A stretch of DNA of 64,000 bases from contig JAGAKN010000017.1 in NCBI GenBank assembly GCA_017625565.1, positions 38,591-102,590 on the forward strand. The letters are read 5' to 3'. Positions 8,814-17,755 of this stretch are shown here, piece after piece. Position numbers and translations under genes: made by a program. Each line of letters opens with the position of its first letter. Position 1 is the first letter of the stretch. The notes under the pieces are model-generated. The model was not told the DNA's origin. It worked only from the letters and a program-made list of their open reading frames with translations, and made no database searches. This DNA comes from Clostridia bacterium (GTDB lineage Bacteria > Bacillota > Clostridia > Christensenellales > Borkfalkiaceae).

Positions 8814-11630
8814 ATGCAAGAAGAAATTATCGTAAGGGGAGCGAAAGAAAACAATTTAAAAAACGTGAACGTCGTCATTCCGCGCAATCAATTGACGGTT
8901 TTGACGGGCGTTTCCGGGAGTGGGAAATCCACGCTTGCGTTCGATACGATCTTCGCCGAAGGGCAAAGACGGTACGTGGAAAGTTTATCGTCGTACGCTC
9001 GGCAGTTCTTAGGGCAAATGGAAAAGCCCGACGTCGAGAGCATCGACGGGCTTTCGCCTGCCATTTCTATCGATCAAAAAACGACGTCGAGAAATCCGCG
9101 GTCTACGGTAGGTACGGTCACGGAAATATACGATTATTTCCGTTTGCTGTTCGCGCGGATCGGCGTACCGCATTGTCCGAAATGCGGTCGAGAAATCCGT
9201 CGGCAAACGGTGGATGAAATTTGCGATCGGGTTATGGCACTGCCCGAAGGGACGAAAATCCTTGTCAACGCGCCCGTAGTTCGCGGTAGAAAAGGGGAAT
9301 ACGTCAAGGAATTGAACGCCTTTAAAAAGAGCGGTTATGGTCGGGTGAAAATCGACGGGATCGTCTACGATTTACAGGAAGAAATTCACTTAGAAAAGAA
9401 TATCAAACACAACATTTCCGTCGTCGTCGACAGGTTGGTGATCAAACCGACCGTACAAAAGCGATTGACGGACAGTTTGGAAACGGCGTTAAAGCTCGCG
9501 GAAGGACTCGTTGTGATCGATTGCGACGGCAAGGAGGAACTTTTTTCCGTCAATTATGCTTGTCCTGATTGCGGAGTTTCCATTGAAGAAATCGAGCCGA
9601 GAATGTTCTCGTTCAACACCGTTTACGGTGCGTGTCCCGCTTGTTCGGGGTTGGGGTTTAAGCAATTCGTCGATCCCGATTTGATTTGTCCGGATAAGAC
9701 GAAAACGCTCCGCGAAGGCGCGATGAAAGTGACGGGTTGGAGTTTGGGCTCTAATTCGATGGCGTTGATGGAATTGTCCGCGCTCGCGCGCGCATACAAA
9801 TTTTCTTTGGACGTGCCTGTGAAAGATTTGCCGAAAGACGTGTATAATATTTTGATGTACGGCAGTTCGGAACGGGTGGATATGCAGTACCAAACCCGTT
9901 CGTTCAGCGGTAGTTTCAAAAAGACTTGGGAAGGCTACGTTAACAATTTACAACGCCGTTATGCAACGTCGACTTCTGACGGAGTCAAGATGGAAATCGA
10001 GCGTTTGATGCGCAACGCGCCCTGTGACGTTTGCGGTGGGAAACGTTTGAAAAAGGAATCGCTTGCCGTATTCGTCGGCGGAAAAAATATTTGGGAGCTT
10101 TGCGAAATGTCCGTGGACGATTTATGCGCGTTTATGGACGGATTGAAACAAACGTTGACGACTACGGAACATTGGATTGCCGACGCGATTATCAAAGAAA
10201 TCAACAGTCGCTTGGGATTTTTACACAACGTTGGTTTGAATTATTTGACGTTGGCGCGTACGGCGGTCACGCTCTCGGGTGGCGAAAGCCAGCGAATTCG
10301 TTTGGCGACGCAAATCGGTAGCGCGTTGACGGGCGTGCTCTATATTTTGGACGAGCCGAGCATCGGATTGCACCAACGCGACAACGAAAAGTTGTTGCAT
10401 TCGTTAAAGGGCTTACGGGATTTGGGAAATACGCTCATTGTCGTTGAACACGACGAAGACACCATTAAATCGGCGGATTATATCGTGGATATCGGTCCGA
10501 AGGCAGGGGTGCACGGTGGGGAAGTCGTAGCCTGCGGAACGCAGGAAGACATTATGCGCGAACCCCGTTCGGTGACGGGGGATTATCTCGCGGGCAGACG
10601 GAAGATCGAAACTCCGCTCGTGCGCGCGAAACCGAGCGAGAAATGGCTGGAAATTCGCGGTTGCAAACAAAACAACTTAAAGGACATCACCGTGCGCGTG
10701 CCCGTGGGGTTGATCACGGCGGTCACGGGGGTTTCGGGTAGCGGAAAATCGAGTTTGGTCAACGAAATCGTCTATCCGATGCTCGCCAGCGAACACAACG
10801 GCGCAAAATGCGCGCAAGGGAAATATTCTTCGGCGGACGGGACGGGTTATTTCGACAAAGTGATTGCTATCGATCAATCTCCGATCGGGAGAACGCCGAG
10901 AAGTAATCCTGCCACGTACACGGGGGTATTCAACGCCATTCGCGATTTGTTTGCGATGACGCCCGACGCGAAGGAACGTGGCTACAAAGCAGGGCGTTTT
11001 TCCTTTAACGTTTCAGGGGGCAGGTGCGAACATTGTTTCGGGGATGGGATTATCAAGATCGAAATGCATTTCTTGCCCGACATTTTCGTGCCCTGCGAAG
11101 TCTGCGACGGAAAACGGTATAATCGAGAAACGCTGGAAGTCAAGTACAAAGGTAAGAGCATTTCCGACGTTTTGGATATGACGGTGGAAGAAGCTTGCGA
11201 ATTTTTCCAACCTGTGCCGAGTATTTATAATAAGATTAAAACGCTCCGTGACGTGGGGCTTGGGTATATCAAACTCGGGCAAAGCTCCACGACGCTCTCG
11301 GGCGGGGAAGCGCAACGGGTAAAACTCGCAACCGAGCTTGCAAAACGCTCGACAGGCAAGACGATGTATATTTTGGACGAGCCGACGACGGGCTTGCACA
11401 GCTACGACGTGGATAAACTTGTTAAAATCCTGTTGCAGTTGCGAGAAAACGGGAATACCGTGCTTGTAATCGAACACAATCTCGACGTTATCAAAACGGC
11501 AGATTACGTCATCGATCTTGGCCCTGAAGGGGGGAGCGGTGGCGGAGAAATCGTTTGCGAAGGCTCGCCCGAAGAAGTGTCGCAAAACGAAAGAAGTTAT
11601 ACGGGACAATTCTTGAAAAAGGTACTGTAA
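8814..11630 (+). CDS. uvrA: Excinuclease ABC subunit A
   Basis: The damage-recognition ATPase of nucleotide excision repair, 938 residues and full length. It has two ABC modules, each with a Walker A (GVSGSGKSTLAFDTIF near residue 33 and GVSGSGKSSLVNEIV near 640), an LSGGE signature and a Walker B ILDEP. The zinc sites are present (CPDCG...CPACSG, and CEHCFGDG...CEVCDGKRY in the second module). It is co-transcribed with uvrB. The aminotransferase gene follows 17 bases later. Confidence 0.98.
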   Translation: MQEEIIVRGAKENNLKNVNVVIPRNQLTVLTGVSGSGKSTLAFDTIFAEGQRRYVESLSSYARQFLGQMEKPDVESIDGLSPAISIDQKTTSRNPRSTVGTVTEIYDYFRLLFARIGVPHCPKCGREIRRQTVDEICDRVMALPEGTKILVNAPVVRGRKGEYVKELNAFKKSGYGRVKIDGIVYDLQEEIHLEKNIKHNISVVVDRLVIKPTVQKRLTDSLETALKLAEGLVVIDCDGKEELFSVNYACPDCGVSIEEIEPRMFSFNTVYGACPACSGLGFKQFVDPDLICPDKTKTLREGAMKVTGWSLGSNSMALMELSALARAYKFSLDVPVKDLPKDVYNILMYGSSERVDMQYQTRSFSGSFKKTWEGYVNNLQRRYATSTSDGVKMEIERLMRNAPCDVCGGKRLKKESLAVFVGGKNIWELCEMSVDDLCAFMDGLKQTLTTTEHWIADAIIKEINSRLGFLHNVGLNYLTLARTAVTLSGGESQRIRLATQIGSALTGVLYILDEPSIGLHQRDNEKLLHSLKGLRDLGNTLIVVEHDEDTIKSADYIVDIGPKAGVHGGEVVACGTQEDIMREPRSVTGDYLAGRRKIETPLVRAKPSEKWLEIRGCKQNNLKDITVRVPVGLITAVTGVSGSGKSSLVNEIVYPMLASEHNGAKCAQGKYSSADGTGYFDKVIAIDQSPIGRTPRSNPATYTGVFNAIRDLFAMTPDAKERGYKAGRFSFNVSGGRCEHCFGDGIIKIEMHFLPDIFVPCEVCDGKRYNRETLEVKYKGKSISDVLDMTVEEACEFFQPVPSIYNKIKTLRDVGLGYIKLGQSSTTLSGGEAQRVKLATELAKRSTGKTMYILDEPTTGLHSYDVDKLVKILLQLRENGNTVLVIEHNLDVIKTADYVIDLGPEGGSGGGEIVCEGSPEEVSQNERSYTGQFLKKVL

Positions 11631-11647
11631 ACACGTAGGAGAAAGAT

Positions 11648-12841
11648 ATGTACAATCAACAAGCGTACGCGTTGGGCAGTAAACGCTCGACGATTAGAGA
11701 AATCTTTGAATATGCAAAAACGCGTTCTGCGGAAATCGGCGCGGAAAACGTTTTCGATTTTTCCATCGGAAACCCGTCCGTGCCTGCGCCCAAAGAAGTG
11801 GACGAGTGCATTACGCGGTTGCTCCGAGAAACGCCGTCCGTGGCTTTGCACGGCTACACGTCCGCGCAAGGCGGTCAAGACGTCCGCGCGAAGATCGCGG
11901 AGAATTTTTCACGCCGGTTCGGCGTGCCCTTGACGGCGGAGCATTTGTATATGACTTGCGGGGCTGCGGCGTCGTTGACGATTACGCTCCGCGCGCTTGC
12001 AAACGACGGGGACGAATTTTTGGTGTTCACGCCCTATTTCCCCGAATACAAAGTGTTTGTGGAGAGTGTCGGGGCGAAATTTACCGCGGTAGCTTGCGAT
12101 AAAAGGACGATGTTGCCCGATTTTCAGGCGTTGGAAAGGGCGCTCAATCCACAAGTAAAAGGGATCATCGTCAATTCCCCCAACAACCCGTCGGGGGTAG
12201 TTTACGGCGAAAAAACGTTGCGCGCGCTCGCGGAACTTTTACGCAAGAAATCCGCGGAGTACGGCAAGCCGATTTTCTGGATTTCCGACGAGCCTTATCG
12301 GGAATTAATTTATGACGATTATACGGCAGTCGGGTGTCCGATGGGGTATTACGACGACGTAATCGTGTGCTATTCCTATTCCAAGTCCCTTTCGATGCCA
12401 GGGGAGAGAATAGGCTATATTGCGCTTTCTCCGTCAATGAAAAACGTACGGGAACTCTATGCGTCGGTCTGTGGCGCTGGTCGAGCGCTCGGGTACGTGT
12501 GTGCGCCGGCGCTCTTTCAAAGGGTGGTCGCGGAATGCGACGGACTGACGGCGGCTCTCGACGTTTATAAGCGCAATCGGGATTTGTTGTATAACGCCCT
12601 GACGGAATATGGATTCACTTGCGTTCGTCCCGACGGCGCGTTCTATTTGTTTATGCAGTCCGCGGAAACGTCGGCTACGGCGTTTTGCAATCGGGCAAAA
12701 TTGCACGAGTTGTTGTTTGTGCCTGGCGACGATTTCGGTTGCGAAGGCTACGTACGGATTGCTTATTGCGTGCCGACGGAGAAAATCGAACGGGCTCTAC
12801 CAAAATTCCGCGCGCTTGCCAAGGAATACGGGCTGATATAA
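11648..12841 (+). CDS. Class I/II PLP-dependent aminotransferase
   Basis: A 397-residue fold-type I aminotransferase. Landmarks are DFSIGNPSVPAP near the N-terminus, NSPNNPSGVVY (substrate carboxylate site), SDEPYREL (the aspartate that contacts the PLP pyridine nitrogen) and YSYSKSLSMPGERIGY, with the Schiff-base lysine at K246. FVRIAY-like residues near the end (YVRIAYCV) supply the conserved arginine. It belongs to the aspartate/aromatic aminotransferase group, but the amino donor and acceptor cannot be fixed from the sequence. It is probably the last gene of the uvrBA transcript. Confidence 0.85.
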   Translation: MYNQQAYALGSKRSTIREIFEYAKTRSAEIGAENVFDFSIGNPSVPAPKEVDECITRLLRETPSVALHGYTSAQGGQDVRAKIAENFSRRFGVPLTAEHLYMTCGAAASLTITLRALANDGDEFLVFTPYFPEYKVFVESVGAKFTAVACDKRTMLPDFQALERALNPQVKGIIVNSPNNPSGVVYGEKTLRALAELLRKKSAEYGKPIFWISDEPYRELIYDDYTAVGCPMGYYDDVIVCYSYSKSLSMPGERIGYIALSPSMKNVRELYASVCGAGRALGYVCAPALFQRVVAECDGLTAALDVYKRNRDLLYNALTEYGFTCVRPDGAFYLFMQSAETSATAFCNRAKLHELLFVPGDDFGCEGYVRIAYCVPTEKIERALPKFRALAKEYGLI

Positions 12842-12901
12842 AGCCTTAAAAAAATAATTCGAAAAAAATCAAAAAAATATAAAAAAACGTTTCAAAAAAG
12901 A

Positions 12902-12930
12902 TTGACAACCCCTTGAAAGTGTGGTAAACT
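12902..12930 (+). promoter_or_regulatory. SigA promoter for rpmG-secE-nusG-rplKA
   Basis: TTGACA (12902-12907), 17 bases, then TAAACT (12925-12930). The predicted start is about 45 bases before rpmG. Confidence 0.8.
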
Positions 12931-12980
12931 AAATTCACGCACCCGAAGAGGGGTGTAATTTTTTGTATGGAGTTTTGATT

Positions 12981-13145
12981 ATGGCAACCAAAACGGCAAG
13001 AGCCAAAATTACATTTGAATGTACCGAATGCAAACGCAGAAACTATGACAGCATTAAGAACAAGAAGAACGATCCCGACAGATTGACGTTGAGCAAATAC
13101 TGCCCGTTCTGCAAAAAGCATACGGACCACAAAGAATCCAAATAA
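12981..13145 (+). CDS. rpmG: 50S ribosomal protein L33 (zinc-binding form)
   Basis: The 54-residue protein begins [22 protein letters not shown] and has two CxxC pairs (CTEC and CPFC). It is therefore the zinc-containing L33 paralogue rather than the cysteine-free one induced by zinc limitation. I chose the ATG at 12981, since the in-frame ATG at 12963 lacks an SD and would add six unconserved residues. It heads the secE-nusG-rplKA transcript, a common Firmicute arrangement. Confidence 0.95.
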   Translation: MATKTARAKITFECTECKRRNYDSIKNKKNDPDRLTLSKYCPFCKKHTDHKESK

Positions 13146-13207
13146 GGTAAAAGCGCACGCGAAAGAGGCTTTTGCCTATTTTGCGGTATGCGCGTAAGGG
13201 GTACACA

Positions 13208-13435
13208 ATGGCAAACGCAACAAAGACAAAGAACAAGAAACCGAGTTGGTTTCGTCGTGTCGGCGCGAAGTTCAAAGAAACGTTTTCGGAATTAAAACGC
13301 GTATCGTGGCCGAAATTCACCACCGTATTAAAGACGACGGGGGTCGTACTCGTAGTAGTGACGGCGTTCCTTGCAATCGTGACGGGTATCGATTGGGGTC
13401 TTGGTGAAATTTTGGATAAGATAACGAAAGCGTAA
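13208..13435 (+). CDS. secE: Preprotein translocase subunit SecE
   Basis: The small single-span subunit that clamps SecY. The 75 residues comprise a basic N-terminus, the amphipathic helix KFKETFSELKRVSWPKF typical of SecE, and one transmembrane segment (about 43-62). An upstream in-frame ATG at 13172 is rejected: AAGGGG lies just before 13208, and the protein then starts MANATKTKNKK. The 62-base gap from rpmG holds no tRNA-Trp, which is found at this spot in some species. Confidence 0.94.
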   Translation: MANATKTKNKKPSWFRRVGAKFKETFSELKRVSWPKFTTVLKTTGVVLVVVTAFLAIVTGIDWGLGEILDKITKA

Positions 13436-13453
13436 ATCGGAGGGTAGTGCAGT

Positions 13454-14014
13454 ATGCCGATGAACGAAGAACCGAAATGGTACATTCTTCATACCTATTC
13501 CGGCTATGAAGCAATGGTCAAAGACAGCTTGGAAAAGCTGATCGAGAACAACAATTTGGGCGATTATATCGTCGACTTGAAAATCCCGATGGAGCAAGTC
13601 ATCGAAGAAAAGAACGGGAAGCGCAAAGTGGTCGAAAGAAAACTTTTGCCTTGCTACGTTTTCATTAAGATGATTTACACCAATCAAATTTGGTATTACG
13701 TGACGAGTACGCGTGGCGTGACGGGTTTTTGTGGTCCGCAAGGCAGACCGATCCCTATGAAGGAAGAAGAAATCCGCAAAATGCGATTGGAAGAATTCCG
13801 TTCGGAAGAAATTTTCAAGGTTGGGGATACCGTTTCCGTAGAAGACGGCCCGTTGAAAGGGTTCTTAGGTACGATCAAGGAGCTCAACGAAACGGCGCAA
13901 AAAGCAAAGATCGCTACGACTATGTTTGGAAGAAGTACGGAAGTCGAAGTTTTGTACATCCAAATCAAGAAAGTAGACGCGGTGATGCCCGAACCCAGCG
14001 CGGACGAGGAATAA
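13454..14014 (+). CDS. nusG: Transcription termination/antitermination protein NusG
   Basis: The 186-residue NusG has an N-terminal NGN domain (EEPKWYILHTYSGYE, then the RKLLPCYVFIKM and TRGVTGFCG strands) that binds the RNA polymerase clamp. The C-terminal KOW domain (GDTVSVEDGPLKGFLGTIKEL) follows. A strong GGAGG sits at 13439-13443. It is co-transcribed with secE, and both precede the L11 operon. Confidence 0.97.
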   Translation: MPMNEEPKWYILHTYSGYEAMVKDSLEKLIENNNLGDYIVDLKIPMEQVIEEKNGKRKVVERKLLPCYVFIKMIYTNQIWYYVTSTRGVTGFCGPQGRPIPMKEEEIRKMRLEEFRSEEIFKVGDTVSVEDGPLKGFLGTIKELNETAQKAKIATTMFGRSTEVEVLYIQIKKVDAVMPEPSADEE

Positions 14015-14024
14015 TCCGTCCGTA

Positions 14025-14105
14025 CGCCGTGAAAACGGCGATTTGAATTTGTTAAAAATGTGGGAAAGACGTCAAATCTTTCAAGGCGTCTTGTTATAAC
14101 CACAA
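14025..14105 (+). promoter_or_regulatory. Structured leader before rplK
   Basis: The 105-base nusG-rplK gap holds two hairpins: CGCCGT / ACGGCG (14025-14040) and AAGACG / CGTCTT (about 14066-14091). Neither has a strong T run, and no promoter is evident. They may be processing or translational-control structures of the L11/L1 genes. L1 is known to repress its own operon in other bacteria, but the L1 site is not proven here. Confidence 0.35.
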
Positions 14106-14119
14106 AGGAGAAAATATTT

Positions 14120-14545
14120 ATGGCTAAGAAAATTACGGCAGTCGTAAAATTGCAACTTCCCGCAGGTAAAGCTACTCCGGCCCCTCCCGTAGGTTCCACG
14201 CTCGGTCCCTTCGGTATCAACTTGCCCGGCTTTACGAAGGATTTCAACGCAAGAACGGCAGACAAACCCGGTCTCATTATCCCCGTAGTCGTGACGATTT
14301 ATCAAGATCGTTCGTTTACGTTCATTTTGAAGACCCCTCCCGCACCCGTTTTGATTAAGAAAGCACTCGGTATCGAAACGGCAAGCGCAAAACCCAACAG
14401 CGTAAAGGTTGGCAAACTCACGAAAGCGCAAGTAGAAGAAATTGCGAAGTTGAAGATGCCCGACTTAAACTGCACGTCGCTTGAAAGCGCGATGAGCATG
14501 GTTGCTGGTACTGCACGCAGTATGGGCGTGACGGTAGAAGAATAA
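14120..14545 (+). CDS. rplK: 50S ribosomal protein L11
   Basis: The 141-residue L11 begins [29 protein letters not shown]. It has the flexible N-terminal domain that contacts translation factors and the C-terminal 23S rRNA-binding domain ending [16 protein letters not shown]. The start at 14120 is set by AAAGGAG and family alignment; an upstream start at 14060 would add 20 unrelated residues. rplA follows 14 bases later. Confidence 0.98.
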   Translation: MAKKITAVVKLQLPAGKATPAPPVGSTLGPFGINLPGFTKDFNARTADKPGLIIPVVVTIYQDRSFTFILKTPPAPVLIKKALGIETASAKPNSVKVGKLTKAQVEEIAKLKMPDLNCTSLESAMSMVAGTARSMGVTVEE

Positions 14546-14559
14546 GGAGGCGATCGGAT

Positions 14560-15246
14560 ATGAAACACGGAAAGAATTATCAAGCAAGTGTACAAGCATT
14601 CGATTTGACGAAACAATACGAAGCGGCGGAAGCTGTATCGGTTGTATTGGAAACGGCGAAGGCGAAATTCGACGAAACGGTAGAAATGCACGTTCGTTTG
14701 GGCGTAGATCCCCGTCAAGCAGATCAACAAGTACGTGGCGTACTCGTCCTTCCCAACGGTACGGGTAAAACGAAGAGAGTTTTGGTTATCGCAAAAGGCG
14801 CGAAAGCGGACGCAGCGGCTGCAGCTGGCGCGGATTACGTAGGCGCGGAAGAATTGATCGCGAAGATCCAAAACGAAAACTGGTTCGAATTCGACGTAAT
14901 GATCACGACGCCCGACATGATGGGTATGGTAGGTCGTATCGGTCGTGTACTCGGTCCTAAAGGCTTGATGCCCAACCCGAAATCGGGTACGGTGACGATG
15001 GACGTAGAAAAGGCAATCGCAGAAGTGAAAGCAGGTAAAGTAGAATACAGGCTTGACAAAACGGCGATTATCCACTGCCCGATCGGTAAGAAGAGCTTTG
15101 GCAAAGAAAAGCTTGTGGAAAACTTCACGGCGCTTATGGACGCGATTATCAAAGCGAAACCCGCGTCTGCAAAGGGGCAATATATCAAGAGCGTGACGCT
15201 CGCATCGACGATGGGCCCTGGCGTGAAAGTACTTCCCAAGATCTAA
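14560..15246 (+). CDS. rplA: 50S ribosomal protein L1
   Basis: The 228-residue L1 of the ribosomal stalk base. Conserved segments include [26 protein letters not shown], the [16 protein letters not shown] loop that binds 23S rRNA, and a C-terminal [21 protein letters not shown] precedes the ATG. In many bacteria L1 also binds its own mRNA to limit synthesis of L11 and L1. Confidence 0.98.
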   Translation: MKHGKNYQASVQAFDLTKQYEAAEAVSVVLETAKAKFDETVEMHVRLGVDPRQADQQVRGVLVLPNGTGKTKRVLVIAKGAKADAAAAAGADYVGAEELIAKIQNENWFEFDVMITTPDMMGMVGRIGRVLGPKGLMPNPKSGTVTMDVEKAIAEVKAGKVEYRLDKTAIIHCPIGKKSFGKEKLVENFTALMDAIIKAKPASAKGQYIKSVTLASTMGPGVKVLPKI

Positions 15247-15282
15247 TAACGGCGATCAAATCGCAAAAAAATCAAAAATTTT

Positions 15283-15333
15283 CGTCAAAGGCGGTTAAAA
15301 ACGGTTGACTGCCTTTGACGGAGATGATATAAT
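15283..15333 (+). promoter_or_regulatory. SigA promoter of rplJL with overlapping inverted repeat
   Basis: TTGACT (15305-15310), 17 bases, TATAAT (15328-15333). A perfect 10-base inverted repeat, CGTCAAAGGC (15283-15292) and GCCTTTGACG (15311-15320), brackets the -35 hexamer and enters the spacer. It could be an operator or a hairpin at the end of the rplKA transcript. It lacks the T tract of a terminator. Confidence 0.7.
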
Positions 15334-15351
15334 AACAAAGTAAAAAAAATT

Positions 15352-15475
15352 CAGTAGCCGTAGAAGACGAGCACCGAAAGGTTTGATGGGCGACCGCTCG
15401 TTTAGGTTAAGGAAGCACCAACGAATGTAGTAGAAAGGTAGTCCTTATGCCGTTGCGGCGTAAGGGATTTTTTAT
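15352..15475 (+). promoter_or_regulatory. L10 (rplJ) ribosomal protein leader
   Basis: The leader of rplJ-rplL has the core GTAGAAGACGAGC...GCTCG, as in known L10 leaders, which the L10(L12)4 complex binds. A downstream stem (15442-15465, TCCTTATGCCG with CGGCGTAAGGGA, containing wobble) is followed by six T residues. That stem looks like an attenuator placed before the rplJ RBS. Autoregulation by L10 binding is known for this class. The exact fold here is inferred. Confidence 0.75.
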
Positions 15476-15505
15476 GTCAGGCGGAAACGCTTAAAGGAGG
15501 TAATT

Positions 15506-16009
15506 ATGTCGGCGAATATAGAAGCTAAAAAACAAATCGTAGAAGAAATCAAGGCAAAAATCTCTTCCAGCAAATCGATCGTACTTGCAGATTACAACAA
15601 GCTTACGGTGTTGGAAGTGACGGCGTTAAGAAACAAATTCAAGGAAGCAAACTGCGAATACAAGGTATACAAGAATACGCTTGTAAGAAAGGCGTTTAAC
15701 GAACTCGGGATCACCGATTTTGATAACGACTTGAACGGTACGACTGCAACGGTTTTTTGTGCAGATGAAACCAGTGGTGCGGCGGTATTTGCAAGAGAAA
15801 CGAAAGCAAACCCTGCGTTGGTAGAAAAAATCGTTCCCAAGTGCGCTTACGTTGAAAACAAGTATCTTGACAAAGCGGGCGTTAAAGAACTCTCGGCAAT
15901 TCCTTCCAAGGAAATCCTTATTGCGAAGATGCTCGGTTGCTTGCAATCTTCCTTGTCCAAGTTCGTATACGTATTGGACAGCATTGCGAAAGCAAAAGAA
16001 AGCAACTAA
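15506..16009 (+). CDS. rplJ: 50S ribosomal protein L10
   Basis: The 167-residue stalk protein that anchors L7/L12 dimers to L11-bound 23S rRNA. The N-terminal half (KKQIVEEIKAKISSSKSIVLADYNKLTVLEVTALRNKF) is the RNA-binding domain, and the C-terminal helix carries L7/L12. AAAGGAGG precedes the ATG. rplL follows after 47 bases, and the pair is controlled by the L10 leader. Confidence 0.97.
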   Translation: MSANIEAKKQIVEEIKAKISSSKSIVLADYNKLTVLEVTALRNKFKEANCEYKVYKNTLVRKAFNELGITDFDNDLNGTTATVFCADETSGAAVFARETKANPALVEKIVPKCAYVENKYLDKAGVKELSAIPSKEILIAKMLGCLQSSLSKFVYVLDSIAKAKESN

Positions 16010-16056
16010 AAAAATCTTATTAAAAAATCATTATTAAAAATCGGAGGATTAAAAAA

Positions 16057-16428
16057 ATGGACGCACAAAAACTCATTGAAGAAGTAAAATCTATGACCGT
16101 TCTTGAATTGAACGAACTCGTTAAAGCATTAGAAGAAGAATTCGGCGTAAGCGCAGCAGCTCCCGTAGCAGCAGGCGCAGCAGCAGGTGCAGCAGAAGCA
16201 GCTCCCGCAGCAGAAGAAAAGACGGAATTCGACGTTGTATTGAAGGATATCGGTCCCAACAAGATCGCAATCATCAAAGTTGTTCGCGAAGCTACGGGCC
16301 TTGGCCTTGCAGACGCGAAGAAAGCGGTAGAAGCTATGGGTACGATCAAAGAAAACGCTCCCAAAGCAGACGCAGAAGCTTTGGTTGCAAAACTCAAAGA
16401 AAACGGCGCTACGGCAGAACTCAAATAA
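16057..16428 (+). CDS. rplL: 50S ribosomal protein L7/L12
   Basis: The 123-residue stalk protein has an N-terminal dimerisation helix ([31 protein letters not shown]), an Ala-rich hinge (about 30-53) and the C-terminal domain [35 protein letters not shown], which recruits translation GTPases. A strong terminator follows. The rpoB gene usual at this position is absent. Confidence 0.98.
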   Translation: MDAQKLIEEVKSMTVLELNELVKALEEEFGVSAAAPVAAGAAAGAAEAAPAAEEKTEFDVVLKDIGPNKIAIIKVVREATGLGLADAKKAVEAMGTIKENAPKADAEALVAKLKENGATAELK

Positions 16429-16450
16429 GTTTTTTAGCATTCAACGACAA

Positions 16451-16482
16451 AAAAGCGAACGTCTTACGGCGTTCGCTTTTTC
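16451..16482 (+). terminator. Terminator after rplL
   Basis: The stem AAAAGCGAACG / CGTTCGCTTTT, with an eight-base loop and a T run, ends the rplJL transcript. Confidence 0.88.
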
Positions 16483-16489
16483 CTTTGTT

Positions 16490-16697
16490 CTTGCGAATGT
16501 GCGCTTTCGAGTGCCACGTTTCACTCGCGATGATGGGATAGACGATACTACAAAAAAACACGCTCGCTTGATTGCTGTTCGGCGCAGACGTCGTGGGATG
16601 CTTCTGTTTTCGTAGCGATCGAGCCCTGCGGTTTGCCAAATTTGACAAACTGAAGCTGAGAAATCGATAAAAATCCCCGAAAAGCCCTTAAAAGTAC
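16490..16697. other. Spacer without a convincing gene
   Basis: About 200 bases between the rplL terminator and the next promoter. Short open frames exist on both strands but have no SD or recognisable product. I see no tRNA-like or repeat-array structure. Its base composition is less A-rich than neighbouring gaps, so it may be decayed coding sequence or an unrecognised RNA. Confidence 0.3.
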
Positions 16698-16726
16698 TTG
16701 ACGGAAAGGCAAATAAAAGGTAAAAT
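16698..16726 (+). promoter_or_regulatory. SigA promoter for cyclophilin-like lipoprotein
   Basis: TTGACG (16698-16703), 17 bases, TAAAAT (16721-16726), about 50 bases upstream of the start at 16778. Confidence 0.75.
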
Positions 16727-16777
16727 ATAAAGTGTGGAAAAGTAGGCGGTAAAAACTGCTTTGAAAAGGAGAATTTT

Positions 16778-17662
16778 ATGTTCGGTAAAACCTTAAAAAA
16801 ATTGACGTGTTGCGCGTTGGCAACGATCGGGGCGGTAGCTTGCGCAGGAACAATGACCGCGTGCGAATCTTCGCATCCCGAAGTGCAAATTCAAATCGAA
16901 TTCAACGACACGACGTATAAACTCAATTATAAGTTGTATAGAAAAGTAGCTCCGTCCACGGTAGAGCATTTCCTTTGGCTCGCGGACAACGGCTATTACG
17001 ACGGGCTTTGTGTACACGATTACGATGCGAAAGACGCGAGATTGTATACGGGCGCGTACACTTATTCCGCAGAAGAATCCTTGTATGGTGGTTTGACGTA
17101 TAAAAAATACTACGACGTCATTCAAACGTATTCCGATTACGACAAATTCCCGACCAGCGTATGGGCAAACAAGAACAAAACGAACGCGTTGTACACGCTC
17201 GTAGGAGAATTCAAGGACAACGCATTCACGGTAGAAAGCAACGCGTTAAAAGAAGAATTCGGTTCGTTGACGATGTACTATACGGCCAAGACGGTGGACG
17301 ATAACGTTTACGTGCCTTATCAAAAGAAAGATAAGAAGGGCGAAATGCGTCGCGTTGCTTATAAATACAACAGCGCTACGTCCATGTTCTATATTTCCAT
17401 GACCGAAACGGAAAAGACGAACAACGCGTATTGCACGTTCGCAACTTTAAAGGGCGGTAGCGTGGACGATTTGGAAGAACTTCAACAAGCGATTAACGAT
17501 TATATCGCAGCAAACTACGACGAAACGGAAAACTTTACCGCAAGAGAATCGGTTATCGTAGATAAGGACGACGTGTTTATCGGCGATAGAACTTCTACGG
17601 CGTCGTATGATATTCCCCAAGAACCGATCATCATTAAATCGGTGAAAGTGAAAAAATACTAA
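16778..17662 (+). CDS. Cyclophilin-like lipoprotein
   Basis: The 294-residue protein has a signal peptide with candidate lipobox cysteines at C22 (AVAC) and C29 (TMTAC). Residues about 45-75 (YKLYRKVAPSTVEHFLWLADNGYYDGLCVH) match the start of cyclophilin-type peptidyl-prolyl isomerases. The remainder is divergent; I cannot see the catalytic FxxQxG...F motifs clearly, so activity is uncertain. It probably acts on exported proteins at the outer face of the membrane. It is flanked by its own promoter and terminator. Confidence 0.65.
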   Translation: MFGKTLKKLTCCALATIGAVACAGTMTACESSHPEVQIQIEFNDTTYKLNYKLYRKVAPSTVEHFLWLADNGYYDGLCVHDYDAKDARLYTGAYTYSAEESLYGGLTYKKYYDVIQTYSDYDKFPTSVWANKNKTNALYTLVGEFKDNAFTVESNALKEEFGSLTMYYTAKTVDDNVYVPYQKKDKKGEMRRVAYKYNSATSMFYISMTETEKTNNAYCTFATLKGGSVDDLEELQQAINDYIAANYDETENFTARESVIVDKDDVFIGDRTSTASYDIPQEPIIIKSVKVKKY

Positions 17663-17701
17663 TCGATTGATCCGTACGTATTTTTCCGTTGAAAATTGAG
17701 C

Positions 17702-17738
17702 AAAAACAGGATTTGGAAGAACCCAAATCCTGTTTTTT
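17702..17738. terminator. Bidirectional terminator
   Basis: A 15-base stem AAAAACAGGATTTGG / CCAAATCCTGTTTTT with a six-base loop and T runs in both orientations. It serves the lipoprotein on + and the small gene at 17756-17989 on -. Confidence 0.9.
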
Positions 17739-17755
17739 GTGCAAAGCGATTGTTT

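Noticed and set aside
13146..13207. Possible tRNA-Trp between rpmG and secE
   Set aside because: A tRNA is found here in some Firmicutes, but the 62-base gap is too short and has no T-loop GGTTC motif.
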